From: Lepiota brunneoincarnata
Taxonomy: Eukaryota > Basidiomycota > Agaricomycetes > Agaricales > Agaricaceae
DNA: 64,000 bases
NCBI GenBank assembly: GCA_023014365.1
Contig: JAEBUN010000055.1
Location: forward strand, 62,001-126,000
Reading direction: 5' to 3'
This document shows positions 20,067 to 29,545 of this stretch, piece after piece. Position 1 is the first letter of the stretch. Each line of letters starts with the position of its first letter. The notes under the pieces are model-generated. The model was not told the DNA's origin. It did not search any database and saw nothing but the letters and a program-made list of their open reading frames with translations. Position numbers and translations under genes: made by a program.

Positions 20067-20703
20067 TGTAGGAATGTTCTCTCAGCTACATGAAGATGTC
20101 ACAATTATCTAGTGTATTTTTGTTAGGGGAGGTAGAGTGCACTGGAACCAAGTTGATATTTGGGTGCCAATCATAATTGGCACCTGCACTATTTAAGTAC
20201 ATAGTGGTCTGTGCACAGACTGGGTAGTCCAACACTACATAGGCTACCAGTAATAATATATGCAAACAATAAACAACAACAGTATAGAGTTACAATTGTA
20301 TGTGGATTGGGCTTGGGGATGGGGGTGGCCAAAGGCCAAAGCTGGGCTCGGGCATCAGGCATCAGCTAGAGAGGCCAAGCCCAGACACCTAATCACAGAC
20401 CTCTAGACATGCCTTTCATAAGGGGGGTGAATGACACCAGTCCCCTTACAATATTGGTAATTCGGCTTGCTCTTTATCTCTCTTTATCTTTCTTTATCTT
20501 ACACATAATTCCTTACACTTTCTCTCTCATTTTATGTAGAAAACTCACTCATTTATGCTCTCAATCTCTTGTTTACATACCATAGCACTTCTTTTACTGC
20601 CAATTCTCATAGAAAAACAAACACATAGACTCTATAAAAGACATGCCACATAGGTATACAGAATACACTCTTTTTACTCCTGAGAATGCAAAGCAGCCTT
20701 ACA
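20067..20703 (+). repeat. Solo Y LTR, interrupted by a Z LTR
   Basis: TGTAGGAATG...CCTTACA matches the Y LTR (14348-14638) over its whole length apart from the Z LTR inserted at 20121-20450. It is flanked by the direct repeat GTTA (20063-20066, 20704-20707), consistent with its insertion into LINE-E and later LTR-LTR recombination. Confidence 0.82.
20121..20450 (-). repeat. Solo Z LTR inside the Y solo LTR
   Basis: 330 bp, minus orientation, TGTTAGGGG...CCCTTACA on the plus strand. Flanks ATTTT (20116-20120) and ATATT (20451-20455) match 4 of 5. It splits the Y LTR at the point equivalent to about 14590. Confidence 0.85.
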
Positions 20704-20838
20704 GTTATTTTGTGAGAGGGAGGTGGTATTGGATCATTATCTTAAATATATTGTTTAGCTATTAAACTAGACTATCATATAGGTGATCCCTTCCTTACAT
20801 GACTTGCCAGAGTTTCCTTCTTCTCCAAGGCCCATCCT
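20704..20838 (-). pseudogene. LINE-E ORF1, C-terminal end
   Basis: Continues the ORF1 reading from 23313 across LINE-T: after RPSWRMG it reads LGEEGNSGKSCKEGITYMIV and stops. The junction carries the LINE-T duplication aaggcccatcct (20827-20838). Confidence 0.6.
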
Positions 20839-21607
20839 TGCTAGTGGCATGATGAGCCACCTCTACTGGACCTTAGCTTTGCACCTTTTACTGGCAACTC
20901 TCTCCTCCACTCTACTCCACTAAGGCTTTCACCACAGTTTGCTCCATGGGTATGCTTGGTAACTCCATCTGTGGCCTCTCCTCTGACCAGAAGTGCCTGC
21001 TCTACCAGTCCTATATTGTTCCCATTATGACTTATGGGTACTGGCTCTGGTTCTTCCAGGGTACTCATATTAAGGCTCTGCTGGATTTGCTTAGGAAAGC
21101 CCAGCACAAAGCTGCCCTCTGGATTACTGGTGTTTTCAGAATATCCCTTCTAGGTGGTACAGAAGTTATTGCAGGTCTAACCCCTATGCATCTTCAGCTT
21201 TGCAAGCTTGCAGGCATGCTGCACTATGACTTAAGACTCTCCACCACACTTATGCCCTCCACTCCCTTCTTGACAGAGGGAACTTGTCTACAGTCAAACA
21301 TCCTCTATCCTTTGCTTTGCTCTCTTCTGGGATCCAGAGGAAGGCCAGAGGCCATCTTGATGAGATGGACTCTCTCATAGCCAAGTCTACTGAATGCTTT
21401 GAGGCCTTGTGTGCTGAAACCAGGCCTGGTCACCACATATTAGACTTATTCCCTGACTGGTTCTCATTTGTCTCACCACTCTCTAGTCATCTGGAGCCTG
21501 AGGTGGAGGCTGCATATCGCTGCCAAGTTGACTCTATACTGGATACTGTGAGGAGCAACCCTAGTGCCACCTATGTGGTTACTGATGCAACAGTCCCAAA
21601 GGATCCC

Positions 21608-21928
21608 CATAAGGGGACTGGTGTCATTCACCCCCCCTTACACAAGGTACATCTAGGGGTCTGTGGTAAGGTATTCAGGCTCGGCCATTCTAGCCAATGC
21701 CTGATGCCTGAACCTGGCCTCAGCCTTTGGCTACCCCCATCCCCAAGTCCAATCTGTGTGCAGCTAATGTTGGTTGTATATCGTTTGCATCTATTACATT
21801 CTGGTAGCTAAGTGGTGTTTGATTACCTGGTCTGTGCATGGACCACTGCTGTATTTAAGTAGTGTGCATACTGATTGCAATTGGCACTCAAATATTAACT
21901 TGGTTCCGGCTGCTTTTATCCCCTAACA
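21608..21928 (+). repeat. Z LTR in LINE-T
   Basis: 321 bp; the first bases are mutated (CATAAGGGG for TGTAAGGGG); ends CCCTAACA. Flanks ATCCC and ATACC match 4 of 5. Solo LTR. Confidence 0.85.
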
Positions 21929-21935
21929 ATACCCT

Positions 21936-22233
21936 TGTAAGGGGACTAGTGTCACATGCACCCCCTTACACAAGGTACATCTAGGGGTCTGTGGCTGGGT
22001 GTCTGGGCTCGGCCTCTCTAGCCAATGCCCAATGCCCAAGCCCAATCCCACATACAATTGTACTATCTATTAGTTGTTTGTGTATTGTTTGCATGTGTTA
22101 TCACTGGTAGCCTATGTAGTGTTTGGTTACCCAGTCTGTGTGCAGACCACTATGTATATAAATAGTGCAGGTGTCAATTGTAATTGCCACCCAAATATGA
22201 ACTGGGCTCTGGTGCACCTTACTTCCCCTAACA
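21936..22233 (+). repeat. Second Z LTR in LINE-T
   Basis: 298 bp, TGTAAGGGG...CCTAACA. Flanks ACCCT (21931-21935) and CCCCT (22234-22238) match 4 of 5. It inserted only a few bases from the preceding Z LTR. Confidence 0.85.
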
Positions 22234-23281
22234 CCCCTCCTCTGTGCTTCTGCCTCTGCTTTCATCTATGTCTCTTCTTCTCTTGTACATAGGTTTTCTG
22301 TTTCTGCTGGGAGAGCTCTCTCCTCTTGTTCTGAGCTTTTAGGTATTTGCTCTGGTATTGTCTCTGCTCTTTCCCCTCCCCATGTCCCCTCTTGTATTGT
22401 AGTTTTCACAGACTCTTTGCACTCTTGTAGGATAGTTTTGGATCCCTCTCTCCACTCTGGACAGGCTCACTCACTTACTGTTATCCAGGCTCTCTTTCCT
22501 TGGTTGGAGGCATCTGCAGGCTCCAAGGTTACCTTTGTCCAAGTCCTATCCTGCTGGAAGTGGCCTCTCCATCTTTGTGCACATGATGAGGCTCATGCCC
22601 AACACTTTCCCCTGAATGATACATCTCCTACAACTTCAGCATACCTCTGCTCCCAGGCTGCCAAGTCTGCATCAGCTGAATAGCACCTCCTCTTTGCCAA
22701 TAGGGCCTCCCATGGTAGCCAATTCCTAGACCTCCTCAATGGATCTGGACATTCTCTCCAGCCTTCTTCTCTCCACCATGGGACTTGGCTCAAACTCTCT
22801 GTGAAAGACCCTCCCTCACTCACTTCTTGCCTCACCTGCTGTATTACTGCATATGTATGTACCCATTGGTAAATATTGCCTTTGGTTCTTTTCTAATGAA
22901 GATGTATCCTGTGCCTGTGGTGAGCTCTTGGAGACCAGAGAGCACATTTTATTCCACTGTCCCCAATTCACTTGGGACATCAGCTCAATTTCCCCTGCAG
23001 TGCTACTCACTTTGGAAAACTTGGTGGGATTTCTTCAGGACAACCCATTAGCCTTTGCCTTCACATCACAGCCCAAGGGTGGCTTAATCCCCTCAGCCAT
23101 GCCTTCCCCAGCCAGGAGTGTGGAACTAACTTCTATTAAAAACACTTGTCTACCCTTAGTAGCTACTGGTAGTCATAGTTTAAATGGGGCCACTGGCCCC
23201 ATCCCTTTTGAACCTGTAATCTAGTCTTTCTGTATTAGGTAGACTAGCATGGACTGCTACCAGGCACCATGTTAAACACAG

Positions 23282-23302
23282 AATAAAAAAAATAAAAAAA
23301 AA
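23282..23302 (+). other. Poly(A) tail of LINE-T
   Basis: An A-rich run (aataaaaaaaataaaaaaaaa) at the 3' junction, directly before the target duplication. Confidence 0.8.
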
Positions 23303-23312
23303 GACCCATCCT

Positions 23313-24001
23313 CCATGAGGGCCTTATGGATTGGTAGTGGCACATAGGCATGACATGGTCTTGAGAGTGGCAGATTTTGCAGTCATCTGGTCTTGTCAGT
23401 TGGATAAGTATGGTATTACTGAGTTGAAGCTGGGAAGGGAAGGGGTGGTTGTTGGTTGTTGGGAATGTTACTTTAATTTGGGAGAAGGTGGTAGCCATTG
23501 CTCCTATTTTTACTGTGACCTCTTTACCCCATATGCCTTTGATGTATGTCATGATCATTGTAGGAGATGGGAGGAGGACTCTTTTTCCTTGACTCATGAT
23601 TACCTTTGCTATTAGGGCTAGGGTGTTTGGCAGTGAGGTGTACATTGGTCTGAATTAGACTGGATCTCCATTCTCCAGGCAGAAGGCTATTCCTATCTTG
23701 ATGAGGTCTTTCATATTCTTTTTTGATCCTACATCTACTATGTACCATGGGGGTTTCGGGTTGAGGTTGGTGAAGGTTTTATCATTGAGTTTCTTGATCA
23801 CTGTTATTCCTTCTATGGCTTTCTTGATGGCCTCTTTCTTTGTTTCATTCTTTGATGAGCTGCAGAAAGCAGCTAGGGCCTTGTGCTTTGTTGTATTAGT
23901 TGTTTCTTTATTTTGTTTGTGGTTGTAGCTTACCATTCCATTTTCCTTAACCACATATTTTGATAGTTTTCTTTGAAACATGTCACCTGATCCCCAGCCT
24001 T
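23313..24001 (-). pseudogene. LINE-E ORF1 (Gag-like), central part
   Basis: Reads from 24001: GDMFQRKLSKYVVKENGMVS, LNPKPPWYIVDVGSKKNM, KIGIAFCLENGDPV, a stop near 23655, then a CCHC knuckle (CKICHSQDHVMPMC) near 23330-23390. A nucleic-acid-binding ORF1 with a zinc knuckle fits a LINE. It continues right of the S LTR at 40915 and left of LINE-T at 20838. Confidence 0.65.
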
Positions 24002-24393
24002 TGTAAGGGCAACCTGGTTGCTGCGTTGTGTCAGCTGAGCAGGGAGAAACCTTAGAGAATCAAGTAAGGTTTCTCCAAGCTCACCTACACTACTTATACT
24101 ACCTGCTGTAAGGTCTGAGTTGAGTAATCTACTCTACATAAATGGCTGTGAGGTGTCAGGAATGCCTAAAGTAAGTATAGTCAGGAATGGGCTTGGGATA
24201 GGGTCATGCATGCCAGTGAGGGTTTGCATCTGCATCAGAGGGGTGTAGGAGGAAATTCCGAGTACTGGGGTGCTGGGGGACAGATTTCTGAGCCTAGGGA
24301 GGCTGGAAATCGGATTTCTGAGAATTAGGAGGCTGGGAATCAGATTTCTGAGTGCAGGAGGGCTGGGGGTTAGATTTCCGAATGTAGGGAGTC

Positions 24394-25091
24394 TGTTATG
24401 ATCCGTGCTCCTTCTGTATCCGAGGATAACTGGAGACGGCCTTCAATCACTCTACAAGGTGTCCGAGACGGTTGGCCTTATAGAGCTTAGTGGATCGCGC
24501 TCAATGAGATAACGAGGGAAGACGCCAAGTTAAGGCAGAGAGGTAAACGACCGCTGTTAACAAGATTAAAGCTTAGGGCTTTAATCTCTACTTGTACAGG
24601 CCTTATATACCTATGAGGTGCTATATACTCGTTATAGGTTACTTGGCTGTTCTACTGGTCGTGCGCAGTCCTGACCATGATGCACATCCTGGCTGATGGC
24701 ATCCTAGCGTTATTTATATTACAATGAGTCAGTACTCTCGCTACTGCTGTGCGATGTTCCATCGCTTTCCTCTGACTCATAATCTTCTTCTCCCGATTGT
24801 ATCTCCATGGAGTCTTCTTCGTTCTCGCTCTCCATTCTCTCAGTGCTTCCATCCGTATCGGAGGTTGGGTCGGTTGATCCATGGTTATCTTCCTCGTCCT
24901 CGGGGTATTCCAATATATCCTCCAAGGTTATCTCCATTCCTGCTTCTCTTGCCAGGTCCTGCATGGCAGTATAATATTCCCCTTCCTCATCTTCGTATTC
25001 TTGTGCCCGTAGTTGGTCTGTAGTCTCCTGTACCCATCTTGTAAAGTCGAACAATAGTTCTTGTTCCTCCCGGTCTGGACTGTTCATAACA
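24394..25091 (-). repeat. X 3' LTR
   Basis: 698 bp. Its U3 (25091 down to about 24575) holds the last third of ORF-b, ending at 24719, so this LTR is both regulatory and coding. Confidence 0.95.
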
Positions 25092-26290
25092 TTATCCCCT
25101 TCGTAAGGTCTGATGTCCTCATCAGACATATCCTCAGTATAATCTGACAGGCTCTCCTGTAATGTTTGATTCGGCGATGGGGTCCCAGTCGAAGTATGGG
25201 TCGGGTTCTGGGGAGTCGCTTCGGTAGCTTGGTGGTCTGGGGATGGCGGGTCTTGGGTGAGGTCGATGACGATGGGTTCTCTGGAGCGAATGGTGGCGGG
25301 TGCGCCGAAGGATCGATTCAGGAAGTCGGTGGCTTCCACTAGCAGATGTGGTGGTGGCGTTGGTGGTTGGAATGACGACGGGGGCATTTTGAATTTGGGT
25401 GCGGAGGGGTCTGGCTGAAGCGGGGCGCTGCTCGGTGCTTGCAACAATGTGTCGAATATTGTTGTTTGTGGTTTCGCGTGTGAGGGATCGAGCTCTGCTT
25501 GGTATTCCTCGTGGGCGGCGATACAGGCCAGGTACCATACTTGCAGGTTGATGCTGGTAAGGGTTTCTCTCGCAGTGCTTCTCGTAATGGCCTGGGGCAA
25601 TCTTTCGACAATATCGACATTGGTAGCGCGGGCATCCTGCTTTGATATGGCCGAATCGACGGCAGCAATTGCAGCGAGTTTGGGTGGTGGATAAGTGAGT
25701 GGTGGTAGTCCCGATGGGGGCATCATTAGAAGTAGATATAGCTTGTACAACACTTGATGGTTGGTTACTCGTATCCACCATGGGAGGGTTGGAAGGTTGG
25801 GTGGTGGTCCCGATAGGTAGGACAGGGCGGTCCTGACTTCCGCTTCCATTGCTCGGGCTTGGGATCGGACTCTCGAACGGGAATTCGGTGAGAGCGGTTG
25901 ATAACATGGCAGAAATGGTATCGCGGTCCTGTTCCTCTGTTGCGCTAGAAAGAATAGTGGCGCATAGTTTTTCGAATTCTGTTGCTTGGTCGTGGACGAG
26001 GCGCTTGTGATACAGAAGAGCAGTAAATGTCTTCCAGCAGGTGTCAACCAGGGGTACCATCGCTGGACTGCGTTTAAGACGGGTTCCGGTAATATGAAAG
26101 GGAACTTCGTGTAAAAGGATGGATCGTATCTCGGGTTGGTTGGAGGGAAGGAAGGTATGCCGGATGATATAAGGACTGTTGGTCCTGTCTGGTTGGTCGT
26201 CAACGGTATTGGTGGCAGGGTTAGGTTGGCTATTTCCTGTGACGCGGTTCGCCAGGGATACGATTCTTTCCCGGATGAGAAGGCGTCCAT
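24719..26290 (-). CDS. X ORF-b: overlapping accessory ORF with LTR-encoded acidic tail
   Basis: 523 codons from ATG 26290. It starts inside the last codons of pol, runs in a different frame from ORF-a (25134-26348), then continues alone past the polypurine tract into the 3' LTR, ending at 24719. The C-terminal part (from VMNSPDREEQELLFDFTRW) has a predicted helical stretch (QETTDQLRAQEY), then DLAREAGMEITLEDILEYPE and a Glu/Asp/Ser tail. That tail reads in the diverged X-like LTR (19317-19553) with mainly silent changes, strong evidence it is translated. The part over ORF-a may be shadow; the true N-terminus might come from ORF-a by frameshift or splicing. It lacks known catalytic motifs; function unknown. 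Confidence 0.7.
   Translation of the reverse strand: MDAFSSGKESYPWRTASQEIANLTLPPIPLTTNQTGPTVLISSGIPSFPPTNPRYDPSFYTKFPFILPEPVLNAVQRWYPWLTPAGRHLLLFCITSASSTTKQQNSKNYAPLFFLAQQRNRTAIPFLPCYQPLSPNSRSRVRSQARAMEAEVRTALSYLSGPPPNLPTLPWWIRVTNHQVLYKLYLLLMMPPSGLPPLTYPPPKLAAIAAVDSAISKQDARATNVDIVERLPQAITRSTARETLTSINLQVWYLACIAAHEEYQAELDPSHAKPQTTIFDTLLQAPSSAPLQPDPSAPKFKMPPSSFQPPTPPPHLLVEATDFLNRSFGAPATIRSREPIVIDLTQDPPSPDHQATEATPQNPTHTSTGTPSPNQTLQESLSDYTEDMSDEDIRPYEGDNVMNSPDREEQELLFDFTRWVQETTDQLRAQEYEDEEGEYYTAMQDLAREAGMEITLEDILEYPEDEEDNHGSTDPTSDTDGSTERMESENEEDSMEIQSGEEDYESEESDGTSHSSSESTDSL
25091..25107 (-). promoter_or_regulatory. X 3' polypurine tract
   Basis: CTTACGAAGGGGATAAT on the minus strand, its last base being the first of the LTR. 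The identical 17 bases recur in the integrase gene at 27305-27321. Confidence 0.7.
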
Positions 26291-26348
26291 CGTTGTCTGG
26301 CTCTGGGAGGTCTGGAGTGGTTGCTCGAGTGTTGGGTGGTTGGGTCAT
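25134..26348 (-). CDS. X ORF-a: tandem CCHC zinc-knuckle protein
   Basis: 404 codons from ATG 26348, overlapping the end of pol by 119 bp in another frame. The N-terminal ~200 residues look globular (SILLHEVPFHITGTRLKR; VDTCWKTFTALLYHKRL; EFEKLCATILSSATEEQDRD). Two adjacent zinc knuckles follow at about residues 225-262: CNCCRRFGHIKAGC and CRYCRKIAPGHYEKHC. The end is FDWDPIAESNITGEP. W ORF-a (35569-36693) shares the knuckles and AESNITGEP but little else. A nucleic-acid-binding role is likely from the knuckles; whether it aids packaging, transport or silencing escape is unknown. Confidence 0.8.
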   Translation of the reverse strand: MTQPPNTRATTPDLPEPDNDGRLLIRERIVSLANRVTGNSQPNPATNTVDDQPDRTNSPYIIRHTFLPSNQPEIRSILLHEVPFHITGTRLKRSPAMVPLVDTCWKTFTALLYHKRLVHDQATEFEKLCATILSSATEEQDRDTISAMLSTALTEFPFESPIPSPSNGSGSQDRPVLPIGTTTQPSNPPMVDTSNQPSSVVQAISTSNDAPIGTTTTHLSTTQTRCNCCRRFGHIKAGCPRYQCRYCRKIAPGHYEKHCERNPYQHQPASMVPGLYRRPRGIPSRARSLTRETTNNNIRHIVASTEQRPASARPLRTQIQNAPVVIPTTNATTTSASGSHRLPESILRRTRHHSLQRTHRHRPHPRPAIPRPPSYRSDSPEPDPYFDWDPIAESNITGEPVRLY

Positions 26349-29147
26349 TGGTGGGGTTGTCTAGTTTGTGGGCCCTTTTATATTCTTCAATGACTTCCTT
26401 GGCGTTCTCCAGGTTTGCTTCTGGCTCCCAGGAATCCTCAGTGGGAAGGTATCCTTTCCATCTGACTAGGAATTGATACTTGTTCCGGAATTTTCTGTGG
26501 CGCAGTATTGACTCGACCTCGTATTCTTCTTCTCCATTTACAAGGTCGGGTGGTGGGGCTGTGTTGTATTCCCCATGTGTGTCGTTCTCTTCTGCAGGCA
26601 TTAGGAGACTCGCATGAAACTTGTTGTGGATCTTCCATTTGATGGGTAATTTTAGTTCATAGGTTACAGGTCCGAGTTTTCTTGTTATGGTGAAGGGACC
26701 TTCTCGGCGTTGGGCCAGTTTCTTTGAGGCGTACTGAATTGGGAGGTTGCGGTTGTCGAGCCAAACCTTCTGTCCAACTTTTAGATTGATATCTGGCCGG
26801 TTATATCTTGCAGCCATTTTTAGTCTGGCTTGTTCATGCGCAGCTTGGGCTTCTTGGCGTATCTTGGCGAGGTATTTAAACTTCTCTCCTATTGCTGGAA
26901 TGTTCGTTGGCTCCTCGGAGGTTGGAAATCCTTTGGGGCTTGATCCATAGAGGAGTTCAAATGGGGTATGTTGGTGTTCGGTGTGTGTTTTCGAGTTGTG
27001 GACATATTCCAGGAGTGGGAGTGCCTTTACCCATTTGTTCGGGTTCGATGAGCAATAGATGCCAAGGTAGAGTTCTATTTCTTGATTGAATCGCTCTGTT
27101 TGTCCGTCTGTCTGGGGGTGGTAGGCGGTAGAGAGTGCTTGTTCAATTCCGAGTTGTTTGTAGAATTCTTTCATGGATTTGGCAGCGAATCTGGGGTCGC
27201 GATCACTGAGAACTTTCTCGGGAAGGCCAAATCTAGAGAATAGCCGTTTGATAAGAATTTCGGCGATCTTGTCCGCGTTGGCGGTTTTCGCAGTAGGTTC
27301 TAGAATTATCCCCTTCGTAAGCTGGTCGACCACGACCAGTATAGAATCATGGGGTCCGTCCGGGGGTAGGTCTGTGATAAGATCCATCGAGATGTTCGAG
27401 AATGGACGGGTAGAACGGGGTCCAGGGATAGGTTGAAGCGGTGGTTTTAGGGGGTGGTGATTGATCTTGTATTGTTGGCAAGCACCACATCCTTTGATGT
27501 AGTTTTTGACAAATGATTGCATCCCGGGCCAGTAGGCGTATTCCTGGAGTTTTCTAGTTGTTTCTGCGATTCCAGGGTGTCCTGCGGTGGGTGAGTCGTG
27601 TACTCTTTGCAGTAAGCGGCGTCTGAGGTGTAAATCTTGTGGTATAAATAGTTTTCCTTGAACACGTGGGTGTCCTGAGTCATCTTCTTGGGCGATGTCG
27701 GTCTGTTTCTTTTTCTTCCACAGCTCTTTTATTTCCTGTTTAGTATTTTCGTCGATAATATGGATATGTTGTGGCTGTTCTGAGGTGAAGAATTTGTCAG
27801 GGAGTGCAACGACCTGTTTGTTGTCTCTTGTCTTGGGTTCATGATCGGGTCGTCTGGAAAGGGCATCTGCTGGTCCATTTTTCTTTCCAGGGATATGTCG
27901 GATTTCGATGTCAAATCGTTGCATGTAGGCAATCCATCGGGCTTGTCTTCTGCTGAGGTCTTCAGGTTTTCTCCAGCGGCGAAGGTTGTCGTGATCTGAC
28001 CATACGATGGTCTTGTGTGATGATCCTTCTATGTGGTGACGCCATTCTTTGAGTGCTCGGATAATGGCGAAGAGTTCCTGTTCGGAGCAATGATAGTTGC
28101 GTTCGGCTGGTGAGAATCCTTTTGAGAAGTATGCGACTGGGTGTTTAATTCCATTGTTGTCGCGTTGAAGTAGGACTGCTCCTGATGCAAATAGTGATGC
28201 GTCGCATTCGATTTCGAAGGGTTTGTCTCGGTCGGGGACCATTAATACCGGTTCGCTTTGGAATTTCCTCTTGAGAGTATCGAAGGCGTTCTGGCATTCT
28301 TCTGTCCATTCGAATTTCTTGGTTTTGGACATTAGGGCATTGAGAGGTTTTGCCCATGTGGCGTATTGGTGTATGAATTTTCGATAGAAGTTGCAAAATC
28401 CTATGAATTTTCGTACGTCGCGTGGGGTAGTTGGTGTTGGCCATTCAGCGATGCCTTTGAGCTTTGCTGGGTCCATCGAAACTGAGTCGGGAGTGATAAT
28501 AACTCCTAGATATTCGAGTCATTGTTGCTCGAATTCGCATTTCTCGGTTTTGAGATATAGATCGTTGTCCTTGAGTATCTTGAGTACTTCTCTTGTAAGG
28601 CGTCGGAGTTCTTGTTTTGTTTTTGCGTGAATGAGGATGTCATCCATGTAAACGATTACTCCTCCATTGTCGATGAGTTTTCGAAATAATGAGTCCATCA
28701 TGGTTTGGAATGTTGCTGGGGAGTTACACATTCCAAAGAACATGACCGTGGGTTCGAATAATCCTCGGGGTGTCCTGAAGGCTCCTTTCCATTCATCTCC
28801 TTTGCGTATGCAGATGTTGTTGTATCCTGCTCGTACGTCGAGTTTGGTAAAGTATTTTGATCCTCGGAGTTTGTCGAGAATATGAGAGATGAGGGGGAGG
28901 TTGTATGCATTTTTGACGGTATGCTCGTTGAGGTACCTGTAGTCTTGACAGGGGCGTAGTTTTCCGTCTTTCTTTCCTACGAAGAAGAAAGGTGATGCCA
29001 TTGGCGATTCGGATGGTCGAATGTATCCCTTTTGAAGGTTTTCTTCTAGGAACGTGTCAAGTTCCTTTTCTTCATTGAGGGAGAGTCGGTATGACTTCAT
29101 GGCAATTGGTTTGAATGATTCCTTGAGTTCAATTTTGTGATCCCATG
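26230..29147 (-). pseudogene. X Pol, distal part: RT, RNase H, integrase, chromodomain
   Basis: Continues the frame from 37360 across W-a (the insertion plus duplication is a multiple of three). [15 protein letters not shown]..., [29 protein letters not shown] at 28519-28521 (EQQ*LEYLG) is the only stop; W-a has CGA there. RNase H: EIECDASLFASGAVL, SDHDNLRRW. Integrase: zinc finger CGACQQYK, core MDLITDLPPDGPHDSI, LSDRDPRFAAKSM, TERFNQEIELYLG (DDE all present). Chromodomain: VESILRHRKFRNKYQFLVRW. Apart from the TGA it is intact. The chromodomain suggests targeting to methylated-histone chromatin. Confidence 0.93.
27305..27321 (-). promoter_or_regulatory. Candidate central polypurine tract in X integrase
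   Basis: CTTACGAAGGGGATAAT, coding LTKGII, identical over 17 bases to the 3' polypurine tract at 25091-25107. Confidence 0.5.
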
Positions 29148-29532
29148 TGTTATCAGAAACCACATCAGAAGGACAGTTAAATTTAGCTCATATTCCCATG
29201 TCACTATAAAACCATCAGTAGTGTACATCAGAAGGACTATTCTTAGTATGCGCCTCATGTTTTCTTATCTCTGACTCGTAGTTACCCCGGTCTGGACTAT
29301 TATAGTAGGAGTACAGCCACACTTAGAGATATATAAGGATACAGTACATACCTTGTATCCTTATCTTAGTGTTATACAGTTCTTGCCTCCTATACCTCTT
29401 TGCCCTTAAACCGGCTGGACTATAGTGCTCCGTCGTCTCCAAGTCACGCCTAGTAGGACAGGACCAAGTCTGTATAGACATCCTGTGTCGAACGCCGTGC
29501 TACTCAAGAGCGAACCCCTAACCCGGGTAACA
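29148..29532 (+). repeat. W-a 5' LTR
   Basis: 385 bp, TGTTATCAG...GGGTAACA. U3 to about 29361, predicted RNA start 29362. Confidence 0.96.
29330..29336 (+). promoter_or_regulatory. TATA box of the W LTR
   Basis: TATATAA, 32 nt upstream of TATCTTAGTGTT (29362-29373), the segment complementary to the primer site. The RNA start at 29362 is inferred. Confidence 0.6.
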
Positions 29533-29533
29533 A

Positions 29534-29545
29534 AACACTAAGATA
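29534..29545 (+). promoter_or_regulatory. Self-priming primer binding site, W-a
   Basis: AACACTAAGATA, one base inside the 5' LTR, is the exact reverse complement of LTR positions 29362-29373. The same pair occurs in W-b (59904-59915 with 60075-60086). Confidence 0.75.

Larger units (their letters stand above)
20880..23110 (+). pseudogene. LINE-T ORF2 C-terminal half: RT thumb, RNase H, zinc finger
   Basis: The RT C-terminal region reads MGMLGNSIC, LYQSYIVPIMTYGYWLWFF and AALWITGVFRISLLGGTEVI. RNase H begins ATYVVTDATVP (first Asp), is split by the two Z LTRs, and resumes with IVVFTDSLHSCRIVLDPS and SGQAHSLTVIQALFPWLE. A C-terminal zinc finger near 22910-22975 reads CACGELLETREHILFHC, then LVGFLQDNPLAFAFTSQ. 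Order and motifs fit fungal Tad/CR1-like LINEs with RNase H. Several stops and frameshifts are present; the N-terminal RT and endonuclease are missing through 5' truncation. Confidence 0.82.
20839..23300 (+). mobile_element. 5'-truncated LINE-T (RT end, RNase H, zinc finger, poly(A))
   Basis: Non-LTR retrotransposon with a 5' truncation and a 3' A-rich tail (23282-23302). It is flanked by 12-bp repeats aaggcccatcct (20827-20838) and aagacccatcct (23301-23312) with one mismatch, the signature of target-primed insertion. Two Z LTRs are nested at 21608-21928 and 21936-22233. It lies in LINE-E ORF1, opposite strand. Confidence 0.85.
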
